Positions 7,061 through 13,712 of a stretch of 13,712 nucleotides of DNA are shown here, piece by piece. The notes beneath the pieces are model-generated. The model was not told the DNA's origin, ran no database searches, and saw only the letters and a program-made list of their open reading frames with translations. Positions within the stretch are counted from its first letter, which is position 1. Each line of letters opens with the position of its first letter. Origin of the DNA: Thermoplasmatota archaeon (lineage in GTDB: Archaea; Thermoplasmatota; E2; DHVEG-1); NCBI GenBank assembly GCA_018334795.1, contig JAGXLH010000042.1, positions 1 to 13,712 on the forward strand, in the 5' to 3' direction. The position numbers were made by a program, and so were the translations under genes.

Positions 7061-7122
7061 TATATCTGCATACAAATTTTATATTTTTAAAATAAAGAAA
7101 CATAATATAGATAGATGAGATA
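7061..7122. terminator. AT-rich convergent spacer, probable bidirectional terminator
   Basis: The spacer lies between the stops of the converging Mut7-C and DUF424 genes. On the plus strand it contains AAATTTTATATTTTTAAAA (about 7075-7093). On the minus strand the same region gives TTTCTTTATTTTAAAAAT. Archaeal termination relies on T-runs of this kind without a hairpin. The assignment rests on position and composition. Confidence 0.4.
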
Positions 7123-7419
7123 TCAAATCATACGCACCATTTGCGCGTGAGGTACTCCATCGATTCGTAAGATACAATCCTCAGAAACTAGGCCCATACC
7201 AACAGCACACTTGATTGTTTCCTCTCCAACAAGATTAGCAATAGTTGCATCTTTTAAAAATCGTTTCAATACCTTAGTTTCCACACGTTCACCATCATAA
7301 AATTTTTTTTCAACAGAAAGATGAAACTTTCCTTCCGAAAACGTTTTTCCAAGAAGATGTTCATCACAAGCACCAATCAAAAGATCATTACCCTGTTTAT
7401 AGATTTGCATTGAGATCAT
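7123..7419 (-). CDS. DUF424 family archaeal protein
   Basis: This product of about 98 residues (from the ATG at 7419; another ATG at 7410) belongs to the archaeal DUF424 family. Conserved stretches are LIGACDEHLLGKTFSEG, an FYDGE segment, ATIANLVGEETI and the C-terminal IDGVPHAQMVRM; CDExLLGK, ANLxGE and GVPHAQ are the family hallmarks. Its function is unknown. A GTG at 7464 would extend it by 15 residues, but family members start near the ATG, and a TATA-like box overlaps that GTG (see promoter entry). The gene converges on the Mut7-C gene and diverges from DP1. I have no basis for a function. Confidence 0.82.
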   Translation of the reverse strand: MISMQIYKQGNDLLIGACDEHLLGKTFSEGKFHLSVEKKFYDGERVETKVLKRFLKDATIANLVGEETIKCAVGMGLVSEDCILRIDGVPHAQMVRMI

Positions 7420-7464
7420 AAGCCACAATCCACTTTTCTTAACAAAAAAAGATATCAACTTCAC

Positions 7465-7475
7465 ATATTTATATT
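7465..7475 (-). promoter_or_regulatory. Probable TATA box of the DUF424 gene
   Basis: On the minus strand the sequence reads ATATAAATATG, a good archaeal TATA box. Its centre near 7470 predicts initiation around 7444, downstream of the GTG at 7464 and about 25 bases before the ATG at 7419. This supports the shorter protein. The evidence is sequence resemblance and spacing only. Confidence 0.5.
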
Positions 7476-7641
7476 GTTTTTGTAGAATACTATTTATGTG
7501 AGTGTTTCATCAAGGCAAACATTTCATAATTTACATCCCATCCTGAGGCAACAGAAGCATACTCAAAACCTTACCAAACCGCAATACTAAAAACTAGAAA
7601 CTGCATATCTTTTTTTCCACAATTTCAAATGCACACTACTG

Positions 7642-7650
7642 CTTTTTAAA
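7642..7650 (+). promoter_or_regulatory. Probable TATA box of the DP1-DP2 operon (leaderless)
   Basis: CTTTTTAAA lies with its centre about 26 bases before the DP1 ATG at 7672. That is the spacing expected if transcription starts at or next to the start codon, giving a leaderless mRNA. No strong ribosome site stands at the usual distance: GGTGG (7655-7659) is about 12 bases upstream of the ATG and would lie outside a leaderless transcript. This is inferred from spacing. Confidence 0.45.
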
Positions 7651-7671
7651 GATGGGTGGAACAAGGGAAAG

Positions 7672-9300
7672 ATGAAATCAATTATACAACTCTTCTCAGA
7701 ACATGGTACACTAATTCAACCTGATACCTTAGAGTACCTTCTATCAAAAAATAATCCAGAACAATTCTGCGAAAACATTGCTAATAATATCACTGAATAT
7801 CCTCTCGTTCTCACTATTAATCATGTCAAAGAAGCAGAACAACAACTCATCCCTTTAACAACTGCACCTCCAACACCTCCAAAACCAGATGAATCAGTCT
7901 CACCACCTGAAGAAAATGAATACGGAGAAATACATGATCAAAAAATATTAACTTCTACTTCTCCACAAACAAATTCAATGCCACTCACAGCAAGTACCAT
8001 GATCAAAGAACCCATTTATTCCCCCTCAAACTGGCATCCAGATGCCAAAGACTATGACTCAGACATCAAAATCATACAAGATATCACTGGTAACAGTATC
8101 AGTGAAGGAACCACTGCTGATTTTGCAAAACTTTTCGCAGATCGATTCGACGTCCTCAGAAATCTACTGAGAGGACAACGAAGAGAACTATCTCATGTCA
8201 TCCCCATAAAACGAGTGAAAAAAGCAGGATTAGACGACATCCAACTCATCGGTATCGTTGAAAACTACCGAACCACAAAAAACGGACACATCTTTCTAGA
8301 ACTTGAAGATGACAGTGACACACTCAACTGCATCGTTCTCAAAAACAATCGAGACGCATTTCCACTTGCTGAAGATTTAGTCCTTGACGAAATCATAGGC
8401 ATCACTGGAAACCTAAGCAAACATGGAGACTTATTTCTCGTTGACAACATCATCTACCCTGATATCAGCCTCAACAATCGAAGACACAAAGCAAACGCAC
8501 CCATACATGCAGCATTCCTTTCAGACATCCATATTGGAAGTAAAGAATTCATGGGAAAACAATGGAATGCATTCTTAAAATGGATCAATGGAAACATGGG
8601 AAACAGCAGACAAAAACAAGTCGCAGGAAAAATCAAATATCTTATCATCCCCGGTGACATCGTTGATGGCATTGGTGTGTATCCAAACCAGGACAAGGAG
8701 CTAAGCATCGTTGATTTATACAAACAATACGAAGCACTTGCAACAGAACTAGAAAAAATCCCCGATCACATCTCAATGATCATACAACCAGGAAATCATG
8801 ATGCCGTCCGTCCTGCTGAACCACAACCAGCTTTTGATAAAAACATACAAAAACTCTTTCATTCAACAGATGCAACCTTCATTGGAAACCCTGCACAATT
8901 CTCCATTCACAGCGTAGAAATATTATCCTATCATGGACAAAGCCTCATGGATTTTGCAACAAACATTCAACGATTAAAATACAATGAACCAGTAGAAGTC
9001 ATGAAAGTCATGCTTCAAAAACATCATCTCGCACCTATGTACGGTGGATACACCCCACTTGCACCAGAACATAAAGATTACATGATCATCAATCGTGTCC
9101 CAGACATCTTTGTAACCGGACACGTTCACCTTGCCAATCTTGGAGAATACCGTGGAGTGACCCTGGTTAACGCATCCAGTTGGCAAGCACAAACATCTTA
9201 TCAAAAAATGCTGAATTTCATTCCAGATCCAGCAAAACTACCGATTGCAGATTTGCAACATGGAAAAGTAACCATGATGGATTTCAACAAACAAATCTAA
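7672..9300 (+). CDS. polB: DNA polymerase D small subunit DP1 (3'-5' exonuclease)
   Basis: This 542-residue protein is the proofreading subunit of the archaeal replicative polymerase PolD. The N-terminal helical region (about 1-60) is joined by a Pro/Glu/Thr-rich, probably disordered linker (about 62-120) to an OB fold (about 175-270). A calcineurin-like, Mre11-type phosphodiesterase domain follows. All metal-binding motifs are present: SDIH (Asp285, His287), PGDIVD (Asp329), GNHD (Asn375, His376), the HG of YHGQ (His421) and GHVH (His484, His486). The C-terminal block WQAQTSYQKMLNFIPDPAKL matches other DP1 proteins and contributes to DP2 contact. Intact motifs indicate an active exonuclease. 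DP2 follows after 31 bases. The codon use is rich in A- and C-ending codons, unlike thyX. The symbol polB follows common archaeal annotation for DP1 and should not be confused with family B polymerase. Confidence 0.95.
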   Translation: MKSIIQLFSEHGTLIQPDTLEYLLSKNNPEQFCENIANNITEYPLVLTINHVKEAEQQLIPLTTAPPTPPKPDESVSPPEENEYGEIHDQKILTSTSPQTNSMPLTASTMIKEPIYSPSNWHPDAKDYDSDIKIIQDITGNSISEGTTADFAKLFADRFDVLRNLLRGQRRELSHVIPIKRVKKAGLDDIQLIGIVENYRTTKNGHIFLELEDDSDTLNCIVLKNNRDAFPLAEDLVLDEIIGITGNLSKHGDLFLVDNIIYPDISLNNRRHKANAPIHAAFLSDIHIGSKEFMGKQWNAFLKWINGNMGNSRQKQVAGKIKYLIIPGDIVDGIGVYPNQDKELSIVDLYKQYEALATELEKIPDHISMIIQPGNHDAVRPAEPQPAFDKNIQKLFHSTDATFIGNPAQFSIHSVEILSYHGQSLMDFATNIQRLKYNEPVEVMKVMLQKHHLAPMYGGYTPLAPEHKDYMIINRVPDIFVTGHVHLANLGEYRGVTLVNASSWQAQTSYQKMLNFIPDPAKLPIADLQHGKVTMMDFNKQI

Positions 9301-9311
9301 TTAAAAAAAAT

Positions 9312-9318
9312 GGTGGAG
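9312..9318 (+). promoter_or_regulatory. Ribosome binding site of DP2
   Basis: GGTGGAG lies about 13 bases before the ATG at 9332, a little far but the only purine-rich match to the archaeal anti-Shine-Dalgarno in the 31-base gap. An ATG at 9310 is out of frame with DP2, so 9332 is the start. Confidence 0.5.
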
Positions 9319-9331
9319 AAAATAAAACCGT

Positions 9332-12300
9332 ATGACATCAACTGATGATTCCCCTGAAACCGTTGCGGTGAGTAAAGAAATGAATGATTATTTTAAAAAC
9401 TTACAACAAGAAATCGATTCCTGCTACGAAATCGCTGAAACCGCGCGAAACAAAGGATTTGATCCAACATATAGCGTGGAAATCCCACAAGCAAAAGACC
9501 TTGCCGCACGAGTAGAGGAACTTGTCGGACCAAAAAACATCGCACCAAAAATTCGAGAAGTCACCAAAGAAATCGGAAACCGAGAACTAGTATCACTTGA
9601 AATCGCCCGTTACATTTCAAATGGAGAAAACTACACCTTTCCATCCACTGATAAATCACTTGATCAAGCCGTACGAACAGGTCTAGCAATCCTCACCGAA
9701 GGAGTACTTGTCGCTCCACTTGAAGGAATCGCAGATGTCAAACTCGGTGAAAACAATGATGGAACAAACTATGTAGATTTATATTTCTCAGGTCCAATCA
9801 GAAGTGCAGGTGGAACAGGACAAGCAATGAGTGTGCTCATCGCTGATGTTGTGAGACGAGAATTAGGCATTAATAGTTATCAACCAACCAAAGGAGAAAT
9901 TGAACGATACAAAGAAGAAATCCCCTTGTACAAACGAGCACAACACTTGCAATATACTCCTAGCGTTGATGAAATCGACCAAATCGTATCTCAATGTCCC
10001 ATTTGCATAAATGGAGAAGGCACGGAAAAAGAAGAGGTCACCGGATACCGTGATCTTCCCCGAGTTGAATCAAACCGCCTTCGAGGAGGAGCATGCTTAG
10101 TTATCGCTGAAGGACTGTGTTTAAAAGCACCAAAACTGATGAAACACGTTACCAAACTCAAACTAGAAGGATGGGATTTCCTTGATCATTTCGTCAACAA
10201 AAAAAAGGGAAACAAAAAAGAAAAAGAAGAACCCAAAAACGACCAAAAAAACATAATTCCAGACATTCTTCCATCCACGAAATACATTGGAGAAGTCATC
10301 GCGGGAAGACCCGTTTTTGGTCATCCATCAAGACCAGGTGGATTCCGCCTTCGTTATGGACGAGCACGAACCGCTGGTCTTGCATCAACCGCGCTCAGCC
10401 CAGCAGCTATGGCATTATCCGATGAATTCATCGCAATTGGAACTCAAATGAAAATGGAACGGCCTGGTAAAGCAACCATTGGAACACCATGCGATGAACT
10501 TGACGGACCAATCGTGTTAAAACACAATGGAGACCTTATACAACTGCAAAACCCAGAAGACGTCGATTTAGCAAGTGTCAAACAAATCGTAGACTTCGGA
10601 GAAATTCTGATTCCCTATGGTGAATTCTTAGAAAACAATGCAAATCTACCCGATGCATCCTATACCCATGAATGGTGGATACAAGACCTACAAAAAACTC
10701 TTAACTTGTTACCAGAAAAAAATACCCTTGATCAAATCAAAAAAGCAGACGCGCAAACACAACAACACATCGAAAAAGAACTAAAACAACCAATACATCT
10801 CATTCATCCAGATTTTGATCAAGCACTTCTTCTTTCAAAAACATATGATATTCCACTTCATCCAGATCATAACCTTTTCTGGCATGACAGCAGTATCAAA
10901 GATATACAAAAACTAGCAAAGTACATCAAAGAACACGGAAGCATCACCGAATCAAATCAACTTAGCATACCACTCGATCAAACCATCAAAGAAATCATCA
11001 CCATACTTGGAATTTTTCACACCAAACAAGAAAACACTATCATTACCACCCGATATGCACAACCACTCCTTCATTGCTTAGGATTAACAATACAAAATAA
11101 TGAAATTACAACAACAGATCAATACCAACTCATTGAAAAAGAAACACCAGACAATCAACAATCCACCGTGGAATACGTTTCAAAACTATCCAAGATTACT
11201 ATCCGACCACGAGCACCAATCCGAATTGGTACACGCATGGGACGACCTGAAAAAGCAGCAGAACGAAAAATGAAACCACCACCACACGTGCTTTTCCCAC
11301 TAGGAAACTATGGAACAAATCAACGATTATTCAGTAAAGCCGCTGAAAAAGAAACAATCGAAGTAGACGCAGGAAAAAGAATTTGTACCAAATGTGAAAA
11401 AAACACCTATAAAATCATGTGTGACTGCGGAGGACACACCGAACCAGTTGAAGGCCGCATTGAAATCCATAGCATCAACATAAAAGAAGAACTCATCCAT
11501 GCAAGAAAACATCTCAAAATACGCCGGCTCCCAGACACCATTAAAGGAGTACAAGGAACCATTTCAAAACACAAAACACCCGAACCAGTTGAAAAAGGAA
11601 TTCTTCGAGCAAAACATGAAGTCAGCGTGTTCAAAGACGGCACCATCAGATTCGATATGACCGATGCACCACTCACTCACTTCAAACCAAAAGAACTCCA
11701 CGTCTCAATTGAAAAACTCAAAAAACTTGGATATACTCATGACATCGAAGGAAAACCACTAAAAGATTACGATCAAATCTGTGAGCTCAAAGTCCAAGAC
11801 GTAGTAATCGCAACATCATGTGCTGAATATTTCATGAAAGTAGCCCAATTCGTTGATGACCTTCTCGTTAGATATTACCAAATGGAAAAATTTTACAACA
11901 TCAGAAAAATCGAAGATCTCACTGGACATTTAGTCATTGGCCTTGCACCTCACACCTCTGGCGGATCACTTGCACGAATCATTGGATTTACCGATGCAAA
12001 AGTATGTTTTTCCCATCCATATTATCATGCAGCAAAACGACGGAATTGTTATATTACCTCTCAAAAAGTGTATATTTATGACGATAAAGATAAGAAATTT
12101 ATCACTGATGAAATTGGTCCTATTGTAGATACGAATATGGAAGAAAGGGAGATTAAAAAGATTGATTCATTTGGTACCGTAAAATGCGATGTTAGTCCAT
12201 CAGAGAAATTATATGCGTATGCATTGGATAGATCATCAGGTAAACTTGTTAAAAAAAGAATAACTTGTTTCATAAGAGGAAAAACGGATGCCTGGGTAAG

Positions 12301-13712
12301 GATTAAAACATCAACAAATAGGGAGATTAAGGTTACGCCTGATCACAATGTAGCGATAATTTTCAATGATAAAATAAAAATTAAAAAAGCAATAGATGTG
12401 GAGAACGGTGATAGATTACCACTTGCTACACATATTCCATATGAATCATCACTTCATAAACTAAATTTGGCTAAAATCTTAGTGAGCCTTCCTACTGATA
12501 TTTTAAAAGATATTAAAATTAGAAATGCTAGATTTTTTTTCAAAAAAATTGTCAAAAAAATTGGTCGTGATAGAGTAATAGACATATGTGGTATCGATGG
12601 TAATCTTAAGATAAGTTTATCTAAATGGTATAAAAGTATTCCTTTACTTCATTTCAATAAAATTTGTGAAAACACGAATATTAATTTTGATGATTTACCA
12701 AATACTGCAGGTTTAGGTTTTAGAAGAGATCATGTTAATCTTCCGATTTATATCAAAGACATCCCATCTTTATTTTGGGTTTTAGGTATGTATTGTGCAG
12801 AAGGGTGGGGTCGATCAAATAAAAGTGCTCATCAGATTTCTTTTAGATTGTGTGATAAAGATTTGCGAGATTATTTAAAAACAAAAATGAAAGATCTATT
12901 TTCACTGAAGCCATACGAAAATGATTCAAAAATTGTGTATTCATCAAAACTATTATACACATTATTTACAAGAGTCTGGGGCGCAGGTAAAAAAGCGTAT
13001 GGTAAGAAGGTACCAAACTTAATTTATGAAGGAAATAAAGAATCTGTTCAACAATTTATTTCTGCATTTTTTGATGGTGACGGATCTATCAGTTTACATC
13101 CGGATCGAGTAACGTTTTATTCCGTTTCTCAGACGTTACTTGAAGGAATTGCAAATCTTTTATTAAGAGAAAATATTTTCACTCGTTTTCTAAAAACCAA
13201 AAAACGTTTGCCTGGAAGAACAGTATTGGAAAGATATAAGGAGCTCGGGAAAAAACCGGTGAAACATATACTGTGTCATCTTGTTCTAACTGGTGAAGAT
13301 AAATATAGATTTTCAAATTTTGTTAAACCTATTTCAAAAAAGAAGAGGAAACGCGCAATGGATATGACATCTTCAAAACCTGCTTCGGCCAGACGGTTAA
13401 TAAAATATGAAATGGAGTATTATCCTGCGATTTCTTATTCTGATTATACGTTTGATTTTGTCACAGAAATCGAACATATCCCTGTAAAAAATGATAACAC
13501 GTATTGTTTGGATGTTGAAGGTGAAAAACTACAGGATAAAGCTATTTATTGGCATAATCAGTTAATACAGATTCGCTGTGATGGCGATGAAGATGGCCTC
13601 ATGCTTCTCATGGATGCGTTACTTAATTTTTCACATGAATATATTCCTGATAAACGTGGTGGAAAGATGGATTTACCATTGATTCTTACCACGCGTCTTG
13701 ATCCATCTGAAG
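9332..13712 (+). CDS. polC: DNA polymerase D large subunit DP2, intein-containing, 3' end beyond window
   Basis: I translated this by hand; the frame is open from the ATG at 9332 to the window end (1460 codons) without a stop. DP2 is the polymerising subunit of PolD, with an active site on two double-psi beta-barrels like those of RNA polymerase. N-terminal landmarks are YFSGPIRSAGGTGQAMSVL, the EIERYKEEIPLYKR region, CPICINGEG (Cys222, Cys225) with RDLPRVESNRLRGGA, and GRPVFGHPSRPGGFRLRYG. A Lys/Glu-rich insertion falls at about residues 288-305. A zinc-ribbon-like CTKC...CDC follows (Cys685, 688, 697, 699; the second knuckle is C-x-C). Next come TSCAEYFMKVAQFVDDLL and HPYYHAAKRRN. The catalytic CDGDED (Asp codons at 13580 and 13586), followed by LLMDALLNFS, is separated from KRRN by a 510-codon intein. 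Active polymerase therefore requires protein splicing. Removing the intein restores the normal sequence KRRN-CDGDED. Confidence 0.95.
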   Translation, partial: MTSTDDSPETVAVSKEMNDYFKNLQQEIDSCYEIAETARNKGFDPTYSVEIPQAKDLAARVEELVGPKNIAPKIREVTKEIGNRELVSLEIARYISNGENYTFPSTDKSLDQAVRTGLAILTEGVLVAPLEGIADVKLGENNDGTNYVDLYFSGPIRSAGGTGQAMSVLIADVVRRELGINSYQPTKGEIERYKEEIPLYKRAQHLQYTPSVDEIDQIVSQCPICINGEGTEKEEVTGYRDLPRVESNRLRGGACLVIAEGLCLKAPKLMKHVTKLKLEGWDFLDHFVNKKKGNKKEKEEPKNDQKNIIPDILPSTKYIGEVIAGRPVFGHPSRPGGFRLRYGRARTAGLASTALSPAAMALSDEFIAIGTQMKMERPGKATIGTPCDELDGPIVLKHNGDLIQLQNPEDVDLASVKQIVDFGEILIPYGEFLENNANLPDASYTHEWWIQDLQKTLNLLPEKNTLDQIKKADAQTQQHIEKELKQPIHLIHPDFDQALLLSKTYDIPLHPDHNLFWHDSSIKDIQKLAKYIKEHGSITESNQLSIPLDQTIKEIITILGIFHTKQENTIITTRYAQPLLHCLGLTIQNNEITTTDQYQLIEKETPDNQQSTVEYVSKLSKITIRPRAPIRIGTRMGRPEKAAERKMKPPPHVLFPLGNYGTNQRLFSKAAEKETIEVDAGKRICTKCEKNTYKIMCDCGGHTEPVEGRIEIHSINIKEELIHARKHLKIRRLPDTIKGVQGTISKHKTPEPVEKGILRAKHEVSVFKDGTIRFDMTDAPLTHFKPKELHVSIEKLKKLGYTHDIEGKPLKDYDQICELKVQDVVIATSCAEYFMKVAQFVDDLLVRYYQMEKFYNIRKIEDLTGHLVIGLAPHTSGGSLARIIGFTDAKVCFSHPYYHAAKRRNCYITSQKVYIYDDKDKKFITDEIGPIVDTNMEEREIKKIDSFGTVKCDVSPSEKLYAYALDRSSGKLVKKRITCFIRGKTDAWVRIKTSTNREIKVTPDHNVAIIFNDKIKIKKAIDVENGDRLPLATHIPYESSLHKLNLAKILVSLPTDILKDIKIRNARFFFKKIVKKIGRDRVIDICGIDGNLKISLSKWYKSIPLLHFNKICENTNINFDDLPNTAGLGFRRDHVNLPIYIKDIPSLFWVLGMYCAEGWGRSNKSAHQISFRLCDKDLRDYLKTKMKDLFSLKPYENDSKIVYSSKLLYTLFTRVWGAGKKAYGKKVPNLIYEGNKESVQQFISAFFDGDGSISLHPDRVTFYSVSQTLLEGIANLLLRENIFTRFLKTKKRLPGRTVLERYKELGKKPVKHILCHLVLTGEDKYRFSNFVKPISKKKRKRAMDMTSSKPASARRLIKYEMEYYPAISYSDYTFDFVTEIEHIPVKNDNTYCLDVEGEKLQDKAIYWHNQLIQIRCDGDEDGLMLLMDALLNFSHEYIPDKRGGKMDLPLILTTRLDPSE
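12047..13576 (+). mobile_element. Intein with LAGLIDADG homing endonuclease in the DP2 catalytic loop
   Basis: This 510-residue in-frame insertion starts at Cys1 (TGT 12047) after KRRN and ends before the Cys of CDGDED (13577). The bounds follow from the uninterrupted DP2 motif KRRNCDGDED, and from memory this is the PolII insertion site known in Pyrococcus. Splicing block A begins CYITSQKVYIYDD, without the common GDT. Block B is IKTSTNREIKVTPDHNVAI with Thr97 and His100. The endonuclease sits in the middle. Block F is NTYCLDVEGE, with Cys487 where Asp is usual. The C-terminus is unusual: the bound set by the extein ends in Ile509-Arg510 instead of His-Asn (or the Gln reported for P. abyssi PolII), while a His503-Asn504 pair lies six residues earlier, followed by Gln. 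Arginine codons are mostly AGA/AGG, against CGA in the flanking N-extein, and the element is AT-richer, both consistent with horizontal acquisition. Confidence 0.9.
12749..13336 (+). other. Homing endonuclease domain (two LAGLIDADG motifs) within the intein
   Basis: Approximate bounds, intein residues 235-430. Motif 1 is LFWVLGMYCAEG (Glu252 in the catalytic position) and motif 2 is FISAFFDGDGSI (Asp345). Both catalytic acids are present, so the enzyme may still be active, with the empty KRRN-CDGDED-coding site as the expected target. The distance between motifs, about 93 residues, is normal. A basic patch KKKRKR at 431-436 closes the domain. The region between block B and motif 1 (about 125-235) may include an additional DNA-recognition part that I do not recognise. 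Confidence 0.85.

Larger units (their letters stand above)
7420..7671. other. Intergenic region upstream of DP1 (divergent from DUF424)
   Basis: These roughly 250 bases lie between the DUF424 start and the DP1 start. They hold the two promoter-like boxes described separately. The rest is A- and C-rich on the plus strand with scattered T-runs. I found no tRNA, no convincing C/D box RNA, no direct-repeat origin boxes and no coding frame with family resemblance. In Thermococcales the DP1-DP2 genes lie near orc1/cdc6 and the replication origin; nothing in this stretch shows an origin here. Confidence 0.4.

Noticed and set aside
7500..7560. C/D box small RNA
   Set aside because: A CTGA-like D box is present near 7542, and the minus strand has TTGATGA near 7510, but no correctly oriented C and D pair with proper spacing could be found.
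7465..7671. Replication origin next to the DP1 gene
   Set aside because: No Orc1/Cdc6-type inverted boxes or long AT-rich unwinding tract with repeats could be seen; proximity to PolD genes alone is not evidence.
8265..9204. Minus-strand frames inside DP1
   Set aside because: They lie opposite conserved DP1 motifs and their translations resemble no family; they arise from the A/C-rich coding strand.
11327..12273. Short frames on either strand inside DP2 and the intein
   Set aside because: The DP2 frame is continuous through this stretch with conserved motifs, so these are out-of-frame readings.
12047..13576. Class 3 intein
   Set aside because: Cys sits at block F position 4, but the intein begins with Cys1, and the block B position that should be Trp is Val102, so the WCT set is incomplete.
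1..13712. CRISPR array, tRNA, rRNA or insertion sequence
   Set aside because: No regularly spaced repeats, no cloverleaf-forming stretch and no transposase frame or terminal inverted repeats were noticed. The intein is the only mobile element seen.

Overview
The window is archaeal. It carries both subunits of the D-family DNA polymerase (DP1 and DP2), which only archaea have, together with archaeal marker families (a Mut7-C/DUF82 protein, a DUF424 protein), an Mbh-type energy-conserving membrane complex, and promoter-like TTTAAA boxes. PolD argues against classical Crenarchaeota. Euryarchaeota, DPANN or a related lineage all fit, and I cannot place it more finely. The DNA is AT-rich. All assignments come from reading motifs by eye; no database was searched.

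Region 1 (1-5004, minus strand) is one tightly packed operon of ten genes, read right to left. It encodes an Mrp-antiporter-like membrane module (MnhE, MnhF, MnhG, DUF4040, MnhB N-part, MnhB, MnhC, MnhD homologues = MbhA to MbhH), then the linker subunit MbhI and a NuoH/MbhM homologue cut off by the window edge. This is the ion-pumping arm of a membrane-bound hydrogenase or related complex. The electron-transfer subunits (NuoB, C, D and I homologues = MbhJ, K, L and N) are not in view, so the redox substrate is undetermined. Most genes overlap by 1-4 bases or are separated by a few bases, with strong GGAGG ribosome sites inside the end of the preceding gene.

Region 2 (5005-5224) is a divergent promoter region. 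Region 3 (5225-7060, plus strand) holds flavin-dependent thymidylate synthase ThyX, a riboflavin-pathway reductase coupled directly to it (it helps make the flavin cofactor class ThyX uses), and a Mut7-C RNase-like protein. A convergent DUF424 gene follows on the minus strand (7123-7419), then a roughly 250-base promoter region.

Region 4 (7672 to the end, plus strand) is a DP1-DP2 operon encoding the small (proofreading, Mre11-like) and large (polymerase, double-psi beta-barrel) subunits of PolD. DP2 is interrupted exactly at its catalytic loop by a 510-residue intein with a two-motif LAGLIDADG homing endonuclease. The intein has unusual splice-junction residues, and its flanks have a different codon use from the rest of the DP1-DP2 unit. 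This is the most interesting feature of the window. DP2 runs off the right edge.
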